Positions 53,814 to 61,782 of a DNA stretch of 64,000 nt are shown piece after piece. The DNA is from DASYKS01 sp035995205. Lineage in GTDB: Bacteria; Acidobacteriota; Thermoanaerobaculia; Multivoradales; UBA5704. Each line of letters begins with the position of its first letter. Within the stretch, counting starts at the first letter, position 1. The translations under genes were made by a program, and so were the position numbers. The notes under the pieces were generated by a model. It was not told the DNA's origin. It did no database searches and saw only the letters and a list, made by a program, of their open reading frames with translations. The stretch lies in contig DASYKS010000019.1 of NCBI GenBank assembly GCA_035995205.1, positions 14,737 through 78,736 on the forward strand, given 5' to 3'.

Positions 53814-55004
53814 ATGACTGACCAGCCGTTTCCCGATCGTGTGACCCAGCTGCGGCGCCGGTGGGAAGCCGACCGAACCTCGCGGCTGTTCTTGCAGCTC
53901 GCCGAGGAATATCGCCAGCTCGGTCGCCTGCGCGAGTCGGTCGAGGTGCTCGATGCCGGCTTGGTCGAGCATCCCGGGTATCTCTCGGCGCTGGTCGCCA
54001 AGGGGCGGTGCCACTTGGAGCTGGACGAGCCGCAGGCGGCGCGAGAGGCATTGGAACGGGTGGTGCGCCAGGATGCGACCCAGGCCGTCGCGAGCAAATT
54101 GCTGGTCCGCGCCTACATCGACCTGGGCGAGCTGGCCCGGGCGCGCGAGCGGCTGTCGCTCTATGCTTTGCTGCACGAAACCGATCCGGACATCGCCGAG
54201 CTCCGGCGGCGTCTCGAAGCGCCTGACTTCGCGTCGCCCGTTGCGGCCGCCGCGATCTCGGGCACCCACGATCAGCCCGCCGCCGACCCGCTCGGCGTCG
54301 AGGCTGCGACACCGGCCCGGAGCGACGCGATGAACCAAGACATCTTCGACTTGAGGGTCCCCTCGCGGCAACCGGTGCCGCCGAGCGACGATCTGTTCGG
54401 GCTCTACCAAGAAACCTTGCCGGACGCGCCGAGCGAAGGCGAGATCTTCGCCGGCCTCGGCGGGAGCGAGAGCCGCCGCCGCTGGGCGGAGGGGCTGGCG
54501 TTCGGCGGCATCTTCGATCTCCGGATTCCGGACCTCCCGCCCATCGCGCCTCTCCCGCCCGCGACTCCGATCTCCCTGCCGGCCGTCGTCGAGACCTCGC
54601 CTCCTGCTCCCCCGGCCTCCCCGCAGCCGATCGCCCAGCCGATCTTTGCTACGGCGCCGAAACCCGCCGCGGCGCTCGGTTTCGAGCCGCCGGTCGTCGA
54701 GCCCGAGATCGAATCCGAAAACGAGACGGTGACGCTCGCCGAGCTTTATCTGCGCCAAGGGCACCGCGAAGAGGCGATTCGAATCCTCGGCCAGGTTCTG
54801 CGGCGCGAGCCCGAAAACATGGCGGCTCAAGATCTCGCCGCCCGCATCCGCACCGCGTCCCTCGACGAGACCCTCGTGACGGAGCCGCCCGCCGCCTCCG
54901 TCGTCCCTGCCGTCCCTCCCATGGCCAAGTCGAAGCGCAAGATCCAGTTCCTCACCGCCTATCTGGAGCGGCTCCGCCGCGGGAGCGCGCCCGGTGTTTC
55001 TTGA
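53814..55004 (+). CDS. Tetratricopeptide-repeat protein
   Basis: The 396-residue protein has an N-terminal TPR array (FLQLAEEYRQLGRLRESVEV, then YLSALVAKGRCHLELDEPQAAREALERV and the next unit). A long Pro-rich low-complexity centre (PLPPATPISLPAVVETSPPA) follows. A final TPR unit is TLAELYLRQGHREEAIRIL. No enzyme domain is seen. It probably scaffolds a complex. Its stop overlaps the roadblock gene by 11 nt. The ATG at 53814 is taken over the longer frame, which has no coding character. A TATGAT box lies at 53722-53727. Confidence 0.75.
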   Translation: MTDQPFPDRVTQLRRRWEADRTSRLFLQLAEEYRQLGRLRESVEVLDAGLVEHPGYLSALVAKGRCHLELDEPQAAREALERVVRQDATQAVASKLLVRAYIDLGELARARERLSLYALLHETDPDIAELRRRLEAPDFASPVAAAAISGTHDQPAADPLGVEAATPARSDAMNQDIFDLRVPSRQPVPPSDDLFGLYQETLPDAPSEGEIFAGLGGSESRRRWAEGLAFGGIFDLRIPDLPPIAPLPPATPISLPAVVETSPPAPPASPQPIAQPIFATAPKPAAALGFEPPVVEPEIESENETVTLAELYLRQGHREEAIRILGQVLRREPENMAAQDLAARIRTASLDETLVTEPPAASVVPAVPPMAKSKRKIQFLTAYLERLRRGSAPGVS

Positions 55005-55350
55005 AGTCCTCTCCCGCATCGCCAACCGGATCGACGGGGCGATCGCCCTGTCGCTGGTCGCCGCCGACGGCATTGCCGTCGAGTCCGTTTCGAACGACCC
55101 CGAGCTCGACATCGAGGTGCTCTCGGCCGAGTTGATCGCCCAAGCGCGGTCGATCGGCGACAACCACCGCGAAATCGCGATGGGCGAGGTGCAGCAGGTT
55201 TCGGTCACCACGGACCTCGGGACCGTCATGGTAAGCTCGCTGACCAAGGACTATTACCTGCTGCTCGTCCTGGGAACGGAGGGCAGCTACGGCCGGGCGC
55301 GATTCGAGATGCGCCGGGCGCGCCTGCTCTTGGAAGACGAGCTCACCTGA
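54994..55350 (+). CDS. Roadblock/LC7 domain protein (MglB-like)
   Basis: The 118-residue protein is a single roadblock/LC7 domain: FLEVLSRIANRIDGAIALSL, then VAADGIAVESVSNDPELDIE and a final YLLLVLGTEGSYGRARFEMR. Bacterial members such as MglB activate small GTPases that set polarity of gliding and pili. No MglA-type GTPase is nearby. The GTG start overlaps the TPR gene by 11 nt, so the two products are probably partners. Confidence 0.82.
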   Translation: MFLEVLSRIANRIDGAIALSLVAADGIAVESVSNDPELDIEVLSAELIAQARSIGDNHREIAMGEVQQVSVTTDLGTVMVSSLTKDYYLLLVLGTEGSYGRARFEMRRARLLLEDELT

Positions 55351-55387
55351 GCGCTTCGCCCCAAACTCTCCGAAGGAAACACGAACC

Positions 55388-55873
<486 letters not shown>

Positions 55874-55889
55874 CGTTTCCGACCGGGCG

Positions 55890-57250
<1,361 letters not shown>

Positions 57251-57254
<4 letters not shown>

Positions 57255-57913
57255 TCCGGGAGCGGCCCGCGCCGCCCCGGATCTACGCGATCGCCGACGC
57301 CGCAGTGCTGGCGCCGCTCCCCCTCGCCGAGGGGGTCGCGGCAATCGCCGAGGCGGGAGTCCGCTGGATTCAACTGCGCGCCAAACCGCCCGGGTTCCTC
57401 TCGGATCTCGATCTCTACCGCGCGATCGAAGACGCCTGCCGCCGGTTGGAAGGCACGCCGGCCCAACTTTGGATCGACGACCGCGCCGATCTCGCGGCGC
57501 TCTTCCCGGTCATCTATGGGCTTCACCTCGGCCAGACCGACCTGCCGCCGGAGGCAGCCCGCCGCACCGTGGGCGACGGGCTCGCGATTGGCCTTTCGAC
57601 CCATGACGCCTCCCAGGTCGCGGCAGCGGAGGCCGACGAGGAAGTCGACCTCATCGCGGTCGGACCGGTCTTTGCGACGACGAGCAAGGAGCGCCCTGAC
57701 CGGGTCGTAGGGCTCGATTTCGTCACCCAGGCGCGCGGTGCGAGCGCCAAACCCTTGGTCGCGATCGGCGGCATTACGACAGAAAATGTCACTCAGGTGC
57801 TCGCCGCGGGCGCGGATTCTGCAGTCGTGCTCGGCGCAATTTGCCGCGGCGGAGACGCCCGGTCGATTCGCAGTAACGCGGCCCGTCTGCTCGCCGCCGC
57901 GGAGGCCGCTTGA
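57251..57913 (+). CDS. thiE: Thiamine-phosphate synthase
   Basis: The 220-residue TIM-barrel enzyme joins HMP-pyrophosphate and the thiazole phosphate to form thiamine phosphate. The motifs are IQLRAKPPG, LWIDDRADLAAL, GLHLGQTDLPPEAAR, IGLSTHDASQVAAAE, IAVGPVFATTSKE and PLVAIGGITTENV. No other thiamin gene is near, so its operon place between accC and aroK is unusual but shared by the overlaps (ATGA at 57251, TTGA at 57910). Confidence 0.9.
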
Positions 57914-58410
57914 AAGTCTTCCTGGTCGGCTTCATGGGGGCGGGCAAGACGACCGTCGGCCGGCTGCTCGCCGAACGATTGGCCGTCCCATTCCTCGATT
58001 TCGATCTGGCGATCGAGGAGGAGGCGGGGCAATCGGTGCGCGAGATCTTTTCGCAACGAGGGGAGGCCGCATTTCGCCAATGGGAAAGGGAGGCCTTGGA
58101 ACGCGCCGCGGCGGGGAGCGCGGCGGTGATCGCCACGGGAGGCGGGACGTTCGCCTCCCCGGGCAACGCCGAGTTGATGAAGAGGCACGGTCTTACGGTC
58201 TGGCTGCACCCGAGCTTCGCCACGCTCGCCGCGCGAATCGGTTTTGAAGGCAAGGAGGATCGCCCCCTGTTCCGCGACGAAACGCAGGCCCTGACGCTCT
58301 ATCGCGAGCGCCTGCCGGCCTATCAGAGCGCCGATGTGACGATCGAAGTAGGACCCGAGGAGACCCCTGAAGAGACCGCGGCGCGTATCTTGCTGCGCTT
58401 GCCGCGCTGA
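57910..58410 (+). CDS. aroK: Shikimate kinase
   Basis: The 166-residue P-loop kinase has FLVGFMGAGKTTVGRLLAER (Walker A), FLDFDLAIEEEAGQSVREIF with the D-x-D substrate pair, and VIATGGGTFASPGNAELM with the G-G-G motif. RERLPAYQSADVTIEV near the end completes the family set. It makes shikimate 3-phosphate. The start is a TTG overlapping the thiE stop (TTGA), which gives the right N-terminus. It is the last gene of the run. Confidence 0.92.
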   Translation: MKVFLVGFMGAGKTTVGRLLAERLAVPFLDFDLAIEEEAGQSVREIFSQRGEAAFRQWEREALERAAAGSAAVIATGGGTFASPGNAELMKRHGLTVWLHPSFATLAARIGFEGKEDRPLFRDETQALTLYRERLPAYQSADVTIEVGPEETPEETAARILLRLPR

Positions 58411-58528
58411 CCCCACCGGCCCGCCGACCCTAAAATATTTACGAGTCCGGCGCGAAATCCGATCTTCGTCGCGCCAAACGTCGAACCGAAGCCTTAGGAT
58501 GTGACATCGCAAAAATGAGAGCCTGGAC

Positions 58529-59266
58529 GTGCGCTACCTGATCCTGTCCGACATGCACGGCAACTGGGAGGCCTTCGAGGCCGTCCTGCGCCGCGCCCGG
58601 CGCAAGCGCGCGGACGTCATCCTGGTCCTGGGCGACCTGGTGGGGTACGGTGCCGCGCCCAACCAGGTGGTCGAGGCGGTGCGGGAGCTGGGACGGATTC
58701 GCATCGTCCGCGGGAATCACGACAAGGTAGTGGCCGGCATCGATTCGGGCGGTCAGTTCAACGCCAACGCCCTGCAAGCGGCGATGTGGACCAACCGCCG
58801 CCTCACCCCGGCGAACCTGCGCTTCATCCGCGACCTGCCTCAGGGGCCAATCGAGGTCGCCGAAGGGGTGTCGATCTGCCACGGCTCGCCGCTCGACGAG
58901 GATACCTACGTCTTTTCCGACCTCGACGCCTGGGAAATCTTCACCAGCTTCGCCTCGCCGATCACCTTCTTCGGCCACACCCACATCCCCTCGATCTTCA
59001 CCTACGACCGTTCGGGAATCGGAGTGCGGGCGCTCAAAGGGACCGGCCGGATGGTGCTCGACCCGGCGACGCGCTACCTGATCAATCCCGGCTCGATCGG
59101 CCAACCGCGCGACCGCGATCCCCGCGCCGCCTTCATGACTTACGACAGCGAGCGCCGGGTCCTTCGCTGGCACCGCGTGACCTACCCGATCGCCCGAGCC
59201 CAAGAACGCATCCGCGAAGCGGGCTTGCCGAACAGCCTCGCCGACCGGCTGGCTTACGGGGCTTGA
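58529..59266 (+). CDS. Metallophosphoesterase, YfcE/MJ0936-like
   Basis: The 245-residue protein has all ligands of the calcineurin-like fold: LILSDMHGNWEAFEAVL (D-x-H), LVLGDLVGYGAAPNQVVEAV (G-D), IRIVRGNHDKVVAGI (G-N-H-D), ICHGSPLDEDTYVF and FFGHTHIPSIF (G-H-T-H). It is a small cytosolic phosphodiesterase or phosphatase of undefined substrate. The GTG at 58529 is used. The last 19 bases of the gene, with the stop, belong to a 21-bp sequence repeated at 59713. Confidence 0.87.
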   Translation: MRYLILSDMHGNWEAFEAVLRRARRKRADVILVLGDLVGYGAAPNQVVEAVRELGRIRIVRGNHDKVVAGIDSGGQFNANALQAAMWTNRRLTPANLRFIRDLPQGPIEVAEGVSICHGSPLDEDTYVFSDLDAWEIFTSFASPITFFGHTHIPSIFTYDRSGIGVRALKGTGRMVLDPATRYLINPGSIGQPRDRDPRAAFMTYDSERRVLRWHRVTYPIARAQERIREAGLPNSLADRLAYGA

Positions 59267-59268
59267 GG
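59248..59268 (+). repeat. 21-bp direct repeat, left copy
   Basis: The 21-bp sequence starting GCTGGCTTACGG covers the last codons and stop of the metallophosphoesterase gene. An identical copy is at 59713-59733. The pair bounds a 465-bp period holding two small toxin-antitoxin-type genes. Confidence 0.85.
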
Positions 59269-59291
59269 CCCGGCATTCTCCTCGACCCGCG

Positions 59292-59534
59292 TCACTCTCC
59301 CGCGGGTTCCTTCGTTCGATTTTTCGCCGCCAGGGTCTCGCGGAGGACCGGCAACACCGCGTTCACGCGGTCGAGGTTCTGAGGGGCCCGATCGATCAGG
59401 ACATCCAAGTCCAGGGTAAGAATCGGCGCTCCTTCCAGCAGCGCCGCGACACCGCCGACGACGATGAAGTCGATCCCATGGCGGTTCAGGACCCGAAGGA
59501 GCCCGAGAAACCTAGGGCTCGACGATGCGTCCAC
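59292..59534 (-). pseudogene. Nucleotidyltransferase-like protein with an internal deletion
   Basis: The 80-residue frame keeps the N-terminal nucleotidyltransferase motif (FIVVGGVAALLEGAPILTLD, then LDVLIDRAPQNL, with the G-G and D-x-D-like positions). It then jumps to NAVLPVLRETLAAKNR, which in full-length relatives is the C-terminal helix. About 90-100 residues of the middle and its metal-binding and substrate parts appear to be missing, in frame. The product is unlikely to be an active toxin or transferase. It overlaps the preceding 60-residue gene by 23 nt. Confidence 0.65.
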
Positions 59535-59694
59535 GGCGCAGCTCGGAGAGGCCGTCCACCCAATCCTGCAGAACCGAGAGCCGCTCCAGGGGTGCCAGGC
59601 TGAGCATCCACTGGATCAACGTGAGGTCAACGCCTTCGGCAGACTCCAAAGGCTCCTCGAAGGGAACCGTGGCGAGGTGGGTCGACAGACTCAT
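59512..59694 (-). CDS. Small protein paired with the nucleotidyltransferase
   Basis: The 60-residue protein (MSLSTHLATVPFEEPLESAE, then GVDLTLIQWMLSLAPLERLS and VLQDWVDGLSELRRG) belongs to a family of short proteins commonly found directly before nucleotidyltransferases of the MNT/AbiEii type. Antitoxin activity is a reasonable guess. It overlaps its partner by 23 nt. No strong promoter is seen. Confidence 0.65.
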   Translation of the reverse strand: MSLSTHLATVPFEEPLESAEGVDLTLIQWMLSLAPLERLSVLQDWVDGLSELRRGRIVEP

Positions 59695-59712
59695 GATCCT
59701 GGAAGTGTACCA

Positions 59713-59733
59713 GCTGGCTTACGGGGCTTGAGG
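59713..59733 (+). repeat. 21-bp direct repeat, right copy
   Basis: This is an exact second copy of 59248-59268. It contains the TAA stop (59719-59721) of the glycosyltransferase gene on the minus strand. In the empty-site arrangement the two convergent stops would overlap within this one sequence, so it marks the insertion point of the islet. Confidence 0.85.
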
Positions 59734-61782
59734 TTGCGGCGCAACCTTCGGCGCCGGCTGAATCCGAGGCCGCACCGGGGCAACCCCCGCGCCCAGCAAC
59801 CGGCGGCAGATCGGGCGGCGGGTTGCGAGCAGCCCTCCTGGATGGTCGGCCGAGTCGGTGGCGACACATAGGTCTCGGGCCGCGATGGTCGCTTCGTTCG
59901 GTGAAGCGAAGCGGAGCTCGATCGCGAACGTGCCCTGCGGCGCGGCGCCTCCTTTGCGGCGCGGCGCGGCGGGCTCTTGGGACGGCACGATGTCCGCCGA
60001 CAGCGGGGCGTAAGGCACCGCGACGAGCAGGCGTTGGCCGGCGATCAGGTCGCCGTATGGCAGGCGCCCCTCGACCCGGACCCGCTCTTGATCCCTTTGG
60101 ACGCTGGATAGCGAACCAGTCATTCGCCAGAAGCGCGGGGTGTAGTCGCTTGCCTTGAGCACGTGCAGAACCAGCTCGCGGCAGGGGGGAGCGGCGCAGG
60201 GGAGTTGCGGCGGATGTAGGTTCAGCCGGACGATCGCCTGCCAGCGCTTGGCGGTCCACAGGGGACCCTGGGTGATCCGGCGCAGGTCGGCGTAGAGCGA
60301 ACGGACGTAGCGGTTCGCGACCCGGTTGCGCCCATCTTCGAGCGACTGGAGGTAGCCCACCGGGAGGGTCCGCTGGAAATGGCCGACCCGCCAGGGGCGC
60401 TCTGCCGGCAGGCGCGCCAACAGCGGATCGCAGAGCGCGTTCTCGTCGACCAGGATTCGGTCGAGCCCCGCCTGCAGGCCGGTCGCCCCGACCGTGCCGG
60501 CCACGGTGACCGGTTGGGTCAACGGCGGCGGCGTGCGATCGAGGCCGGCAAGGTGGGCGCGGAGCGAGCTCTCCTTGAAGTAGTACCCCCGCTCGTCGGT
60601 GATCCCCGCCTCTCCCGGCGTCCGGTAGTCGTACGCCGCCCGGTACGACGCTCCGCTGGTCCAGGGAGAACCGGGAAGCACGAGAGCGTAGAGAAAGAGC
60701 AGGGCGACCAGGACGCCGCCGTGCCGAAGCGGGAAGCGGTCGGCGACCTCGAAAGCCGCGACCAGCAGCACCGGGGTGAAGAAGCGCCCCGCCATGAAGT
60801 CGCCGCCGATATGGACGACGTAGGCGAGATAAGCCGCCATGCCGAACCCCAGCCAGACCCGCCGCGAACGTTGGAAGAGGGCGAGCGCCATTCCGGCCCC
60901 GAGCAGGACAAGAGTCAACGGGTCCCAGCGCGCGAGGTTGACGACGTAGGCGATTCCTTGCCGCCAGAGCTCGCTAGCCGGAATGCCGGTCGAAAGCTTG
61001 GCGTAGGCGGTGTTGGGAAATGGGAAGCCGTAGTAGACGACGGCAAACAGCGTCCAGAGGATGAACGGCAGCGCGCCGATCGCTGCCGCGCCGATCGTCC
61101 GCCGGGGCTCGGCGCGCAGCGGGCGCAGCAGAAACGCGAGGTACGGAGGTCCGACCAGGAGCGCCAGATCGTGGCGGCAGAGGAGGAGCAACGCCGTGAT
61201 CGCGGTGACCGGCAGGATCCCCGCGACGGTCCGCGGGCTGGTTTCGTTTGCCTCCTCGCTCCTTCGGGCGCCATCGGCAGCAGCCAGTCGCTGCGGGGCA
61301 AACAAAACCACCCCCGGGGTGCCGTCCGGCCGGTACCCAAGCAGAACCAGCAGCACGGTCAACAGCGCGAAGACCAGGGGGTTTTCCAGACCGGACGACA
61401 GGAAGTCGACGAAAGCCTTTGAGGAGAACAACAACCCCCACGCGAGCAGCCAGCGGTAGGGGTCGCCGAAAAGCCGCCGTGAGACCCCGAGGGCGACCAG
61501 CCCCAGCAGCGCCGACAGCGCGAAGGCGTTGCCGGCCGAATCGGCGCTCACCGCGCGGAGGGTCGCGAGCGCCAGGAACCAGAGCGGGTGGGTGAAAGCC
61601 TGCACCCGTTCGTGCGGATTCCAGCGCGGCCCGTGGCCCGCGGCGAACTGCTCGACGCTGCGGAACGTGATCCGCGCGTCGTCCGAAATCCAGGCGGTAT
61701 GAAAGAACAGCCAGCCGAAGACCAGCACCGCCAGGAGAAAAAGGCCGCGCTCGGGCGTCCAGGCCCGTCGACCCCAGATCAA
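59719..61782 (-). CDS. Multi-helix membrane glycosyltransferase-like protein
   Basis: The 687-residue protein has 8-10 transmembrane helices in the first 340 residues and a C-terminal soluble domain (about 420-687). The N-terminal loop AWISDDARITFRSVEQFAAG with paired Asp matches the catalytic acidic loop of membrane-bound glycosyltransferases in the GT39/mannosyltransferase class. The start is the TTG at 61782, overlapping the ccmF stop (TTGA). The long open frame above it is only a shadow of ccmF. A palindromic element lies in the gene at 61240-61309. Confidence 0.73.
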   Translation of the reverse strand: MIWGRRAWTPERGLFLLAVLVFGWLFFHTAWISDDARITFRSVEQFAAGHGPRWNPHERVQAFTHPLWFLALATLRAVSADSAGNAFALSALLGLVALGVSRRLFGDPYRWLLAWGLLFSSKAFVDFLSSGLENPLVFALLTVLLVLLGYRPDGTPGVVLFAPQRLAAADGARRSEEANETSPRTVAGILPVTAITALLLLCRHDLALLVGPPYLAFLLRPLRAEPRRTIGAAAIGALPFILWTLFAVVYYGFPFPNTAYAKLSTGIPASELWRQGIAYVVNLARWDPLTLVLLGAGMALALFQRSRRVWLGFGMAAYLAYVVHIGGDFMAGRFFTPVLLVAAFEVADRFPLRHGGVLVALLFLYALVLPGSPWTSGASYRAAYDYRTPGEAGITDERGYYFKESSLRAHLAGLDRTPPPLTQPVTVAGTVGATGLQAGLDRILVDENALCDPLLARLPAERPWRVGHFQRTLPVGYLQSLEDGRNRVANRYVRSLYADLRRITQGPLWTAKRWQAIVRLNLHPPQLPCAAPPCRELVLHVLKASDYTPRFWRMTGSLSSVQRDQERVRVEGRLPYGDLIAGQRLLVAVPYAPLSADIVPSQEPAAPRRKGGAAPQGTFAIELRFASPNEATIAARDLCVATDSADHPGGLLATRRPICRRLLGAGVAPVRPRIQPAPKVAPQPQAP
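61240..61309. repeat. Inverted-repeat element inside the glycosyltransferase gene
   Basis: GGTTTCGTTTGCC (61240-61252) and GGCAAACAAAACC (61297-61309) are an inverted pair with one mismatch, around a 44-bp centre. The right part resembles 18102-18130 over about 28 bp with two differences. Confidence 0.6.
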
